Positions 45,501 through 56,959 are shown, counted from the first letter of the stretch. The stretch is 64,000 bases of DNA from Symbiodinium natans (GCA_905221605.1 CAJNDS010002316.1:432274-496273); one strand, 5' to 3'. Numbers and translations are program-made. Notes: generated by a model not told the origin, from the letters alone.

Positions 45501-48500
45501 AAGAGGAACCTCGCTTCCTTCCGGAGGGACCATGTACGTGTAGTGCTCATTCTCAAGCCTAAGCACTATGGGGGACTTGTCTTTTGCCATTTTAGGCATC
45601 CCATCCTTGGCCCAGTCCGGGGCCAAAGTGGTTCGCTGCCAGTTGGCCTGAGTGACAAGCCCAGCAGCGTCCATCTGCGGCTTTGACTTGTGCCAGATCA
45701 CCACGACCTGACCGTACTTTTCTGCTGCAGCTTGGATCATGATACCGTCAATCCAAGCACGAGGGTGCGCCATGGAGCCTAAGTACATCTCCAAGTCCTC
45801 AGTATCCATGTCACCACCATCAACATCCGGTTGGAGGAAGGCAGCATAGCGATCGACATGCTTACGGATGTGCGACAAACACTGAGTTCGGATGGTAGCA
45901 CCTTTACAGCGAGCTTGGTCGACCGCAACATCGTCAGGGAAAGGGGTGCCCTTGGCGTGGTGCATCGCGCCCGACAGACTACGGAAACCGCAGTCCCCGT
46001 CCCCGCCCAGGTCTCTGATCTTCCACCCGCTGCTCAGAGCATCAGTCATGGGATCAAAAACTGGAGCCAGAGGGGGGGCTTTGGAACTCTCAGTAGTGTC
46101 CTTTTCTCTACTGCGGCTCCGAGCCCGGTCGGAACCGATCTCCTGTGTGTCCTTGCCAGCCCGGGGCCCAGCGCCGGCACCTGTGGCGGCGTCCGGAGGA
46201 GCTCTGCCTCTGCGCTGCTCAGCAGGCCTAGCGCTCACTTCACTGAGCTTCGCACGGGGAGCACGCAACGGCACAGTTTCGCGCACCGAGGGGGGCTTCC
46301 CTTGAGCCTTTGTGACGTGTACAGTAATGCTGGGGTCCTCAGCATCGATGTATCTCCATGTAGAGGCTGGGTGAGGCGGCGTGCCTTTAACCAACCAGCT
46401 CTGGCCTCGTTTGTTCAAGACCTGAGGCTCGAGCCACTTTTGCTCAAGCAAAAAGGCGAGGAGGCCCTCCGCCTCCCAATCTTTTGGGGCCCGCACGTTC
46501 ACGACAACGGCTCTGACTTCCTCAGCTTCGCCATCCTTCCTAACCACACCCAAGTCGTTGCCGCCTCCACATCGGTACTTTAGGGAAGCACCGCGCGCGG
46601 ATGCAAAGCTGGAGCAACGACTAAGATAGTCATCGGGCTCTTCATCCTCATGCTCGGGGATCCATCCTATCCTCGCGGGAGTTTTTAGATCTTTGATCAG
46701 TGAAATGAAGATACCTCGGCGACCACTGTGAGGGGCCAGGGCCTGGGCAAGACTTTCACTGACTTTCAAGTGGCCAATCAGCTGATCCGACCCTTTGTGT
46801 TTTGTCCACTGCCAGTTGCCACCCGTGAGACTACTGGCCTGAGTGCTTGGTCCCTCAACCTTCCACTGTGCCATTTCCGACACGATGGCTTGAGGGGAAT
46901 CCCACTGTCGGCTCTCCTTGCAACAGGCGCGGTAGTGGGACGGCGCCACGATCCGAATCAGGGCTTTGGCTGGAGCCTTGAACTTCGAAAGAGCGACTTT
47001 GGAGGCTGGCTTAAGCTTGGGAGCGTAACCCTCTTCCCCTAACACCAGAACTCCTACCTCTTCACAGGAAAAGCCAGCAGACAAAGGTCCCCGCCGGAGT
47101 GAGGCCCTGGCGAGGCAACAGCCTCTTGAGCCCCTCGCTTCTCCGGTCGCAAGGACCGTCAAAGGCTGCTTGCAGTCAAAGGCCAGCCACGTGTCCTGAA
47201 GTTCCAGCAGTTCCTGAGTGCTTTGGACTGCCGTACAGTTACCTTCAAGCATGCGGCCGTCCTGAATCACCTCCAACACAGTTTTTCGATGAAGGAAAAT
47301 CGGATTGTTGGTCCACTCACTTGAGTTAATCCCTAGAACCTGTCTGCCTTGCTGGCTGGGGGCACGAGAGACAGGAGCAGGACTAGGACTAGGTTTGTTG
47401 GGAGCAGGAGGCGTACCCCTTCCGCGGTCCTGGACGGCGTTAGGAGAAGAGCCCGTAACCACCACCTGCCTGTGCACGGTTTGGGGTTTTTCCGTGGCCC
47501 CCGTTTGCTTCGAGCTTTGCTTGTGTTTGGTCAAGGCGGACTTGACCTGTTGAAACGTAGCCTCGTCCGAGGCCTCACTTTGCTTACACTTCTTCAGCAC
47601 CGAGAGCAGGACCTCGCACAGCGAAGGTTGTCGTTCGGGAGTGCCAGCCGGCCGGGGCGACTCCCTGGAGCGAGCCGGCTTTTTGGCCCATTTGTCCAAG
47701 AAGGAAGTAAGGGCATCCGCCAAGGAGTCCTCGTCAGGGTTGTCAGGAGCTCTGTCGTGGTCGTTGTTTGACCCGGTTTTTGGCTTGCGTCTGCCCCGCC
47801 CCCCTTTGAGCTGGTTAAGCAAAACGTCACGCACTGTGTCCTCAGAAGTCGCACCTACGGGCCGGGGCGGAAGTCCGAGGGACAAAAGAGACAAAACGGC
47901 ACGACGTTGACGACGACGGAGCCTGACCTTGGCGAAACGGAGTTGGAGCTTCCTGACTGCCGAGCAAGACCGAGCAGGTGAGAGACGCCACAGCCCCCCT
48001 AGCCCCACAACGTTCCTGACTCCAGTCAGTCTCCGAGAGCCAACCCTGCGTGCCGGACGTGCAGGCCACCAAGCCCTCTGAAGCCAAAGCCTTCCCTCCG
48101 GACAACGTAAAGTAAACTGGAGCTTGCGGCGATTGCGCATGCGGCTACGAACAACAGGCTCGCATTCACTAAGGCTGTCACAGACGTCACTGAGGGCACT
48201 GCCGGTTGTCACAGGCCTGAGTTCTGAGGCCTTGGACTGGAGGTGCTTCCACCGCACCCAGAAGCGGAAAACTTCCCAGAAAAGCTCCCCTAAGAGAACT
48301 AGCGTCAAAAGCAGGCCGTAAAGGCCACAACTGAAACTTGGCCCGAAGGCCGCGTGCGACTGAGGCAACACCAAAGGCTGAGCACACTGCCACCTCTGGT
48401 TCTGTGTCGTTAACAAGGAACTGTGGCGAGACTCAGGAATGGGTAAGCTCCACACCCGAGTCTCGGGAACGATCTGAGGCCACAAAAGCAGCGAACTGGC

Positions 48501-48908
48501 ATTACTAAAAGTGGTTCCCCTAAGAAGTTTAGGCAAAACCTCAAAACAAAGACACGGCTTCTGCTCAACAAGAGTGCCAAGGTCCTTCCCAGGGGACCCA
48601 GCGTCTCCAGAGCCGAAGACAGCGCGAGGCGTCACGTCGGCAGCAGCCCATGAGAGCTGCTCAAAGCTAAAAGAGTGAACTACGGGGGCCCGCGTAGGGC
48701 CGGTCGTTGAACTTCCGTTGAAGTCCTCTCGTGGGTAAGCCCACAAGTTCGTCTTGGTAGGGCAAGCAGCGGCAGGGCAGAGCAAGCAGAGCAGGAGAAC
48801 CCACCCCCACCTAACCAAACCACCCAACCCTTGCCCCTTGCCTTTGAAAGTGTGCTTGCATGGATGCGTGGTATCCACACATCCCGCTCCGAAGAGCGAA
48901 TTTTGCAT
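42551..48908 (-). CDS. LINE polyprotein, N-terminal ~2,120 residues (OTU, zinc finger, endonuclease)
   Basis: Starts ATG at 48908. Residues ~31-48 (LVRWGWVLLLCLLCPAAA) look like a signal peptide. Residues ~193-218 (SCGLYGLLLTLVLLGELF) form a second membrane-type segment. The OTU domain spans ~960-1135, with GGDGDCGFRSL (Cys 973, Asp just before it) and LENEHYTYMVP (His 1122): the catalytic triad pattern is intact. A C2H2 finger has Cys 1360/1363 and His 1382/1387. The APE-type endonuclease spans ~1645-1860: WQLNVASF (Asn 1647), VVMQETRM (Glu 1674), GDWNHDP, CIDWAV and SDHK (His 1855), all key residues present. Basic and coiled regions lie between. The frame formally runs on to 42039, but after about 42550 it leaves the RT frame, so that tail is frameshifted sequence. 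Inferred role: DNA nicking and target-primed reverse transcription, with self-processing or deubiquitination by OTU. Confidence 0.85.
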
Positions 48909-49104
48909 CTTGTGTAACTTCTTAGGCCTCCGCGGCTCTTTTTGGGGGTCTTCAAACCGGCGATGTTTGAAGGTTTCAGAGAGGCCTCTTGGGGGTTGGC
49001 CCTTGCGTGTGCGAAAAGACGGAGCGGAGCATGTTCAACTAACATCCTGCTTTGCAGGACCTAGCGTGCTCAAATAGCACCCAAGTTTTGGGGAAGTGTC
49101 GCTG
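48909..49104 (-). other. Putative LINE 5' leader
   Basis: Heptamer-free sequence upstream of the LINE start codon, with short inverted words (AGGATGTTAG / CTAACATCCT around 49040-49055). No promoter motif is recognised. The border with the next repeat lies near 49100. Confidence 0.35.
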
Positions 49105-49260
49105 CTTTGGCTTTACTCATTTACAGTGTTGTAACCCGAGTTTATTTAATCGATAGTTGTATCATTTTTTTGTAAGCATACTAATTCGCTGTCATGAAGC
49201 TATTTTGGCTGGAGGCTGGCCTTCAGTGGGGCGGCCCGTCCGCAGCCTCCGACGTGTGGA
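49105..49260 (+). repeat. Dispersed repeat X, copy 1
   Basis: Contains GCTTTACTCATTTACAGTGT, AACCCGAGTTTAT and AGCTGTCATGAAGCTA-like words, then GGCTGGAGGCTGG. Copy 2 is at 50985-51110 and copy 3 at 53668-53830. Heptamer-poor, more AT-rich than the surroundings. Confidence 0.8.
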
Positions 49261-49815
49261 GAAGGCCCATCTCTTCGCGCGTTCGGGCAGTAGTAGAGGT
49301 TTGCAAGAGCTGCCTGACATCTCAGACCTAGTGAACCTTCATGCGAAGCCCTAAACGTAACCCTGTAGACCCGAACCAACAGATAACACAAACGCGAGTG
49401 CCACGCTTACAGCTGAAACCCAAATCCTCTACATGGATTCACCTTTATCATTGCCCTCACGAACCAATTGTTTAGGTTCCTGATAAGACCTGAACTAGTG
49501 ACCCAAAACTCTAAACCCCTCCAAACTCTAGCAAACCCTCAACCCTCACAGACCCGAATGGAAGCTCTGAATATTTCCTAGCCCCCCCCATAGGCCCCCC
49601 TCCCCCCTAGCCCCCCCCCCCCCCACCCACCTTTTTTCGGCAACCCATGTTGGTTGGCACGTCCTCCAAACCCTGCTGAAGTTGTAGCCCGATCACTTGG
49701 ACAGGCTGCGCCAGCAGGAGGCGGTAGGGGTCGCAGGGGCCATTGAGGGGCTTTTAGGCTGAGGGGTGACGGGCTTAGGGCTTCAGGTGCTTAGGGCCTT
49801 TCTGAGGTTTAGGGT
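49255..49815. repeat. Segmental duplication copy 1: blocks Y and Z
   Basis: Block Y (49255-49655) is repeated in inverted orientation at 51110-51480. Block Z (49725-49815, with AGGCTGAGGGGTGACGGGCT) is repeated in direct orientation at 51490-51570. Block X precedes Y here, as it precedes inverted Y in copy 2. Confidence 0.75.
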
Positions 49816-50181
49816 TTTAGGTGTTACGGTTTAGGGTATTTAGGGTTTAGGGTTATAAGTGCTAAGGGGACCTCAGGGGTAATGTAAGGCATCTGGGAAT
49901 TTTTCGGCTTCGGGGGGAGCAGGCACCCCTAGCGATGCCTCCTGCTGCGGCTCCTGGCCTTCAAGGGTTTAGGGTTTAAGGTTCAGGAGTTCAGGGTTGT
50001 GGATTTGGGGCTTAGGGTTTAGGGTTGAGGGTTCAGGGTTGGTTCATACATAGGTTTTGTTTGAACAATCCGGGAGTGGCCCATTCCGAATGTCATGAAG
50101 CCCTAAAGCCTGAACTTCGAAGCCCTAACCCTAAATCTGAAACCCAAAACCCGAAACCCTGAACCCAAAAGCCAAAGTTCG

Positions 50182-50412
50182 CGTGCCATGGAGTCTAGGG
50201 TTCAGCTTTTTGGGGTTAAGGTTTTCGAGTTTAGGCTTAGGGTTTAGGGTTTCGGGTTTAGGGCTTAGGGTTTAGGGTTTTAGAGTTTAGGGCTCAGGGT
50301 TTCGGGTGTAGGGTTCCGTACACCCTGATATGAAGAAGCCCCCAGACTCTCAGCATTTTGGGGTTAGTGGAGCCCTATAGGCCTTCTCGCGTTGGTTCTG
50401 AGGAGCCGTCTC
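50182..50412 (+). repeat. Dispersed duplication V, copy 1 (copy 2 at 52626-52818)
   Basis: Shared from GCGTGCCATGGAGT to GTTAGTGGAGCCCTA. The block GTTCCGTACACCCTGATATG plus AAGAAGCCCCCAGACTCTC is identical in both. A further short pair, GTTGGTTCATACATAGG and relatives, is at 50039-50095 and 50720-50778. Confidence 0.8.
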
Positions 50413-50984
50413 CGAGGTCCTTTGTGGGACTTTAGAAAAGCTCATGGGGGTGTAGGGGCGCTGGGTGTAGGGGGATATTTATCAGAGTTTGGTCCTGATT
50501 GAGGGAATACGGCTGGTTCTCCAATTCTGAGAACTGCCCTTGTAAATCCTAAACCCTAAAGCCCTAAACTCTCCCTGACATCCCAACTCCCTTTTGATGG
50601 CAGGGAAGGGTTTGCGTGGTTCAGGGTTCCTGGAACTATGCGGTGACGTTTTCTAGGGTTCAGGGTTGAAGCGGTTTAGGGTTGAGAGCTTGGGGTTTAG
50701 GGTTTAGGTTTAGGGTTCAGGGTTGGTTCATGTATAGGTTTTGTTTGAACAACCCGGAAGTTCCCAATTCCGAATGTCATGGGCGCAGGGCGCGGCGCCC
50801 CGCCCAATGCAGGCCCGGGTGCTGTTGCTGTTTAGGGTTTTGGGTTTAGGGTATAGGGTTTAGGGTTTAGGGTTCAGGGGTTCACCTTACAGCTTTCACA
50901 CCCTATATCTAGACAACCCGGACCCCAAAATCACAGCAACCCTAAAACCTAAACACTGAACCCTAAACCCTGAAATCATGAAAA

Positions 50985-51570
50985 CATTGTTGTAACCCGA
51001 GTTTATTGTATCAATAGTTGTAAGAGCACTAATTAGCTGTCATGAAGCTAATTTGGCTGGAGGCTGGGCTGCAGTGGGGCGGGCCGTCGCCAGCCGCCGA
51101 CTTCTTTCAAAGGCCCCAACCAACATGGGGGCTATTGGGGGGGCGGGCTATGGGGGGGCTATGAAATATTCAGAGCTTCAATTCGGGTCTGTGAGGGTTG
51201 AGGGTTTTTTCGGGCTTGGAGGGGTTTAGAGTCTTGGGTCACTAGTTCAGGTCTTATCAGGAAGCTCAACCCTCAGTCCTTGAGGGCAATGATAAAGGTG
51301 ACTCTATGTAGAGGATTTGGGTTTCAGCTGTGAGCGTGGCACCCGCGTTTGTGTTAACTGTTTTGGTTCGGGTCTACAGGGTCACGTTTAGGGCTTAGCA
51401 TGAAGGTTCACTAGGTCTGAGATGTCAGGCAGCTCTTGCAAACCTCTACTACTGCCCGAACGCGCGAGGATGGTGGCGCAGCATGCGGCGGAGGCCATTG
51501 AGAACTTTAGGCTGAGGGGTGAAGGTCTTAGGGCTTCAGGTGCTTAGGGCCTTTTTGAGGTTTAGGGTTT
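50985..51570. repeat. Segmental duplication copy 2 with inverted middle block
   Basis: X (50985-51110) is direct, Y (51110-51480) is inverted and Z (51490-51570) is direct relative to copy 1. Shared words of Y include CTAGTTCAGGTCTTATCAGG here, which is the complement of CCTGATAAGACCTGAACTAG at 49480. Confidence 0.75.
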
Positions 51571-53440
51571 AGGACCCCAACCCGAAACCCTAAGCACTTT
51601 TTTGGGTTGGAGGGCTCGGGGGTGAGGGTTTAGGGTTGAGAAATTAGGCTTGGAAGTTGAGGGTTCAGTGCTGTACGGGGTGGTGCGGACCGTATATCCT
51701 AAACCCTTACAGGCTCCTTAGGGTTTAGGATCTAGGGTTGCGGTGTCTAGGATTTAGGGTTTGCCCTAAACCCCTAAATCCACAAGGGCAGAGGCTGTTG
51801 GGCTCGGGGTTGGGGTTGGTTCGGGGCTTGTGTTTTTGGGGTAGGGTGGCACATTGACACTCAGGCGGTTCTGGTACCTTCAGCGTTGGCCCTAATCTCT
51901 GAACCCCCCCAAAAAAGAATTGTAGGGTTTAGGGTGCAGGGTTTAGGGTTTAGGGCTCTTAAGGTAGGGGGCTTCAAGGGGGGTATGTAACACAAGGTTC
52001 CACTGATACTCCCCACTACTTCCTAAGGCTCTCTAAGCTTCCCGGAGGTCCACTACTTTTCAGGGCGCACACGGCATACTTATAGTAGGAATAATCACAA
52101 GCTGTAAACCCTAATCAAAGCCCAAAGCCTAAACCCTAAACCCTTAGCCCTACCCAAGACTTTGTAAACCCGATGAAGAAAAGTATCCGCTCGAAGAGTT
52201 GGCGTGTCATTTGGCATGGCAGCGCAGCAATGAAATTTCTTGCGCGCTTCTTCCACGATGTTCAAAGCAAGGTCGAACCAGGATGGGCTATTAGGCCCTA
52301 TCATTCCCATAATCAACCCCATAAAAGGGATTTTAAAGGGGTACCATTTTCCCTAATCCCTGAACCCTAAACCCTGAACCGCCAGCATCTGCCGACCGTC
52401 GAGTAGTGCAGAAGTCTGGTTCATTGGGGTTCTTTCTCAGTTGACGCCTTCAGTAAACCCTCCAAGCCCTCAAACCCACACCCTAAACCCCAAACCCCAA
52501 AAGATGACATACAGATACAAACACACCCACCCCCCAATATTTCGAGTTTCTATCAGGGGAGGGGGGGTTCCCCGTAACCCTATATCCGAAACCCAAAACC
52601 CTAAACCCTGAACCCTAAACCCAAACTTCGCGTGCCATGGAGTTTGGGATTCAGCGTTTTCGAGTTTAGGGTTTTAGAGTTTAGGCTCAGGGTTTAGGGT
52701 TTAGGGCTTGGGGTTTAGGGTTTTAGAGTTTTGGGCTCAGGGTTTCGGGTGTAGGGTTCCGTACACCCTGATATGAAGAAGCCCCCAGACTCTCGGCATT
52801 TTGGGGTTAGTGGAGCCCTAAACCCTACACCCTAGACCCTAAACCCTAAACCATCCTCGTGCCTTCAGGGAATTCCGCGTTCCTTGCCGGCTCAGGCAGG
52901 TGCCTGAGATGCTGGATGAAGTTTTAGGGTTTAGGGTCTAGGGTTTAGGGTTTAGGGTTTCGGGTTTAGGGTTTAGGGTTTAGGGTTTAGGGTTTAGGGT
53001 TTAGGGTTTAGGGTTTAGGGTTTGGCATTTAGGGTTTAGGGTTCCAGGGTGTAGGGTTTAGGCCCAAAGTAGGGGTACTGGAGACAAAACGGAAGTTGTC
53101 CCAATCCCGCTGTGCCCTGAAAGGGGAGGGGCTTGGAGGCCACACCCAATCCCTTCAAACCTGGGTACAAACCCTACAAACACCCCAAACCCCCCGAACC
53201 CGATTTGTGGCTCAGGGTTTAGGATTTTAGGGTGAAGCCTACACCCTCCGCAGCCCCCGAAAGCCAGAAACCCTAAACCCTGAACTAAACGCCTTAAACC
53301 CTAAGCCCCCTAGACCCCCGAAACCCCCTCAACCCCCTAAAGCCCCCAACCCCCCTCAACCCCCTCAACCCCCTAAACCGGTCTGATTTGGGGGCCTACA
53401 CCTCCTATAGTTTAGGGTTCCCTAAGCCCTAAACCCTATG
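51571..53440. other. Heptamer-rich stretch without a supported gene
   Basis: Arrays at 52921-53045 (TTTAGGG, ~15 units) and many degenerate copies. C-rich runs at 53318-53380 carry the variant CCCCCTAAA/CCCCTCAA. A short frame at 52173-52370 (+) is not convincing. Confidence 0.5.
52626..52818 (+). repeat. Dispersed duplication V, copy 2
   Basis: See copy 1 at 50182-50412. This copy lacks about 35 bases of heptamer-like DNA. Confidence 0.8.
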
Positions 53441-53460
53441 CGTAACTTGTTTGGCTCAAG
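53440..53460 (+). other. Candidate relict dinoflagellate spliced-leader sequence
   Basis: GCGTAACTTGTTTGGCTCAAG at 53440-53460 matches the dinoflagellate spliced leader (CCGTAGCCATTTTGGCTCAAG) at 16 of 21 positions, including the whole 3' TTTGGCTCAAG. It is followed at 53462 by ATG (MATNNGCSRQKKVCLF, then a stop). Relict leaders next to coding starts are the known mark of retroposed, trans-spliced mRNAs in dinoflagellates. No further coding homology is visible after it. Confidence 0.45.
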
Positions 53461-53667
53461 GATGGCCACTAACAACGGCTGTTCAAGGCAAAAAAAAGTG
53501 TGCCTCTTTGTAGGGCTGTGAGTTGGTTTGTGTTGGTGGATCCGGGGGGAATCTTGGCGACTGATAGGGTTGATATCTTTGGCTCCTTGTCCCCTTTCGG
53601 TTGCCCCCGGGCTCGAGGTTAAGGTTGTGGGCTTCAAGCTTGCCCCGGCCCCAAAACAACGAATAAG

Positions 53668-53830
53668 AAGTGTCCCTGGTTTGGCTTTACTCATTTACAT
53701 TGTTGGAACCCGAGTTTATGTTAATGATAAATGTATCATTTTGTTTGTAAGAATATTAATCAACTGTCCTGAAGCTAATTTCTCTGAGGCGAGCGCTGCA
53801 GCCTCAGTGTGGCAGAGGCGCGTTTCGGGT
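53668..53830 (+). repeat. Dispersed repeat X, copy 3
   Basis: GGTTTGGCTTTACTCATTTA, AACCCGAGTTTATG and CTGAAGCTAATTTCTCTGAG match copies at 49105 and 50985 with more divergence. Confidence 0.75.
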
Positions 53831-54537
53831 TTTAAGTTTCGACCTGCATGGCTTGTGGGTTTACCACCCTAAGCCCTAAACGCCCTGAAATGCCCAAACA
53901 AATCTCAATTGGGTGCCCGCTTTTGCAGAGGCTTTCAGACTAGGAGTCTTCAGAGTTTAGGTTCTTATTGCCCGTAACTCCTGTACCCTACATCCCAAAC
54001 CCTAAGCACTAAACCCTAAACCTTAAACCCAACTTCTATTCCTATGGACATCACCAAGAGCAGCAACAGCAGCAGCTGCCTCTGAGCTGCAATGGTAAGG
54101 TTCAAAGTTTAGTTTTCGGCGGTATTGGTCGGCAGTTTTCTGTCAACGCACTACACCACAAAATCCCTAAGCCCTAACCCCAGCCCCTCAACCTAGTAAA
54201 GCCCCATACCCCTAAACCGCGAAAAACCTCAAACAACAAACCCTCAACCTTAAATCCCAGCCCCCAATCCCAAGCATCCTGAAACCGTCATTTTCCCACA
54301 AAGTTTCTTGGGGGCCGGAGGGTGGGGCGGGTGGGAGATCTTTGATTGTTGAGGGCAAACCCTGCACCCTGAACCCTAAACCTCTAGGGTTTTGGGCACT
54401 GGGCCTGGGGTTTAAAGGGCCTCCAGGGCCTTGGGATTCAAGAGTGCATCAGCTTGACAAGGGGGTGGGCGGCAAGCCCTAAACACTAAAAAGGAAATAC
54501 TACAAGAGATTGTGGGGGGGGGGGGGGGCTGTAGCCA

Positions 54538-55200
54538 CCTGCAGGATCCTGCAGCAGGCGCGGGGACCTGGCAAGGGGCAGTTTGTCTTCAAGGTTGTGT
54601 TATGCCGCAATCAACACCCTGAACCACATAACCTTCGAATCTCGTTGGGGAGGGCTTCGGGTTTAGGGGGGTTTAGGCATAGATTAGAGTTTGTTTGGAG
54701 CTCAGAGTGACTGAGTGACTGTGCCTCGAATTTCGGAAACCTTGCCCCACAGCTCTGTCGCAGACTTACTTCTCTTCCTAGTGAAAGCACCCTCATATCA
54801 CCTTCTATTTATAAGTGTACGTGCGGGTATATATGTATATATATATATATATAGTTTAAGCCGTAGAGCCTAAAAATTAAACCGTTTGGCCGTCTAGTAC
54901 CAATTCCTGAACCTTGAAACCCTACATAACCCTACCCATTTGTTGAGGGTTTGGAGTTCTGTTTTGTGCTTGTCCGGCTTGAGGGGTTGCGCTCTCACTA
55001 GAAGATTCCGCGCCTCCGCCCCCCCCACCCGAAACCTCAACGACCCCGCAACCCTAAGCCCCTGATCATCCCAAGCCCTAAGCCCCAAACCCTAAACCCT
55101 GAACCCTAAACCCTTTGCCCTATACCCTAAACCCTAAACTCTAAACCCTAAACTCTAAACCCTAAACCCTAAACCCTAAGCAGGCCAGGAAGTAGCATGT
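54538..55200 (+). repeat. Dispersed duplication W, copy 1 (copy 2 at 60985-61640)
   Basis: About 660 bp shared from GCAGGATCCTGCAGCAGGCG through GTACGTGCGGGTATATATGT and CGTTTGGCCGTCTAGTACCA to GGGCACCCCAG. Same orientation, 6.4 kb apart. Differences are mostly in heptamers and (TA)n length. Confidence 0.85.
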
Positions 55201-55640
55201 GGGGGCACCCCAGAACTTTCAGGAGGGTTTAGGGTTTAGAGTTAGGGGTTAGGGGTTAGGGTTTAGGGTTTGGGGTTTGGGGTTTAGGGTTTAGGATTTA
55301 GGGTTTAGGGTTTAGGGTTCAGGGTTTAGGGTTCAGGCTTAGAGCTAATGGGATTGGCGCAGGAGGGTGCCGCTCGTTGTTGGATTGAGGGTCCAGGGTT
55401 TGGGTTTTGGTTGGGTTTAGGATTGGGGGGGGTTAGGATTGGGGGGGGGATTTCAGGGTCGTTTGGGTTTAGTTTTGTCGGCTCTTTTTGTTAGGGTTGG
55501 GTTGCTATTGGGGCTTCATGGTCTACAGAGATCATTCGGAATTATAAGAGTCATGAGCCATGGTACTTGTGCAGTTCTTCCTCGAGTTAGCCAACTCTAT
55601 GGGGATGAGTCACAGTGCAAATCGAGCCGTTCTCGCTCAA
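55201..55640. other. TTTAGGG-rich stretch
   Basis: Degenerate TTTAGGG/TTTGGGG runs at 55225-55345. No gene supported. A weak + frame at 55439-55648 has a hydrophobic patch. Confidence 0.5.
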
Positions 55641-56560
55641 GGCGATAAAATTAGTCTAACAACACAAGCGACGACAATAAAACAACTTGATCTAAGCCTA
55701 ATGGAGGAGGGTATAAAATGAGCGGTAAAATAGGCTTAGTAGAAACACAGTAGATAATGCCCTTTCTTTTGCAGTTAGAAACACTGATAAGTATTACACT
55801 TTTTAAACAACGACAGCATTGATTGTTATAATTCAGTAGGTGACAGAGGTCGTATTTTAAATTTAAATGCTAATTCTAATCAATATGTTAAATTCATTAA
55901 CAGGCGGTTATGCATTAGATGTTGTGAGTCATGCTTTAATCAGAGCAGATTTAAGAGTTAATGGTATGTTTGAATTTACGGATGCGTATGCGAACACAAC
56001 ATTAGACAGATATGTAAATGCTACGGAAGTTAATACATCGTTGGATATAAGGACGGACGAAGACGCTTTGAGGCTAATGACAGAAACAGCGACAGATGCT
56101 GATACTAATACACATTTAGAATGTGACAAAGCCAATAACAAAACAATATGTTTATAAAGATACAGATTTCAGAGCCAGTTCAGATTTAACAAGTTCAACA
56201 GGAGATATTCTACTGCGAACACCCGGAATAGATATGTTTAGGAACTCGGGAGAACGCCAGTTAGAACCAGACATTTTCGATGTATGAACCCGAGTAATCC
56301 GGCACTTGGAACAGACATGATATTACATGACACAGGCGGAGATTATAGATTAAGATACTAGGTAGCACAAGTGCCGCAACGGTCGGCGTAGGAAGACATT
56401 ATAACGCATCATTTTTTTAACAGTAAGGGGAATGAGTAACTTTAATCAAGCCCGTACTGAAACTGATTTAGAATTATTAGGGGAGCATCGTCTGCTAACT
56501 CAGCGACAGAACCTGAGAGTGGTAATGAGCCCTCAGAGTTGGACTGGACACTCGTGAATT
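55641..56560 (+). pseudogene. AT-rich island with a frameshifted gene of foreign, possibly viral structural, character
   Basis: The base composition turns AT-rich and heptamers vanish. The longest frame (55867-56157) reads YALDVVSHALIRADLRVNGM, then DAYANTTLDRYVNATEVN, then DIRTDEDALRLMTETATDA. The DAYxxxxLDxYVNxTxVN pattern resembles repetitive fibre or tail-type structural proteins of viruses and phages. The reading continues in other frames: NLNANSNQYVKFINRR before it, DTDFRASSDLTSSTGD and NPSNPALGTDMILHDT after it. There are at least three frame changes and several stops, so it is a decayed insert. The origin is uncertain; an endogenised algal virus is one possibility. Confidence 0.45.
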
Positions 56561-56959
56561 CCACGGATCTTGAAAAGATTCTTTCTCAAACCGAAATCGA
56601 AATCGTTTTGTTGCCTCGATGAAGCTACCACTTTGCCCTGACAACGAAACGCTCTATGGCGTGGGTCGTATCACAGCGCGCTATCTTGTTTTGGGCTTCC
56701 CCTAACAACCCTGAACCCTAAAAACCCAAAGCCCTGAAAACCCTAAAAACCCTGAACCCTGACACCAAAATGATTTATAGGGGTTCAGCCCAGCCGTGAT
56801 TTCAAACCCTAAGCCGCTGTGGCGTTATTGCACGGGGTGGCTTATGGAAACCCCCTCAAACCGCAGGGCTTCGGGGTTTAGGGTTTTAGGTTCAGGGTGT
56901 AGGGTTTGTAAGAAGCTTAGGAGTGATCTTTACGCAGCCCCTTGTATCAGGACGCATCG

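Larger units (their letters stand above)
40592..48908 (-). mobile_element. Non-LTR retrotransposon (LINE) with OTU protease, APE endonuclease and reverse transcriptase
   Basis: An ~8.3-kb element on the - strand, free of heptamers and GC-rich. Order along the product: hydrophobic N-terminus; second membrane-type segment; long basic/acidic linker; OTU-type cysteine protease; C2H2 finger; endonuclease/exonuclease/phosphatase domain; reverse transcriptase; C-terminal Cys/His motif. Two frameshifts (near 42550 and 41785) and one nonsense codon (41117-41119) split it, so this copy is probably inactive. No LTRs. No poly-A or target duplication was found, and the 3' border is uncertain. OTU-like domains in LINEs are known in other lineages; the N-terminal membrane segments are unusual. 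Confidence 0.9.

Noticed and set aside
41120-47910. Long + strand open frames across the LINE (for example 41120-42109, 42636-43352, 45831-46583)
   Set aside because: They are antisense shadows of the GC-rich - strand polyprotein; their residues are R/S/P-rich and show no domain, while the - strand carries ordered catalytic motifs.
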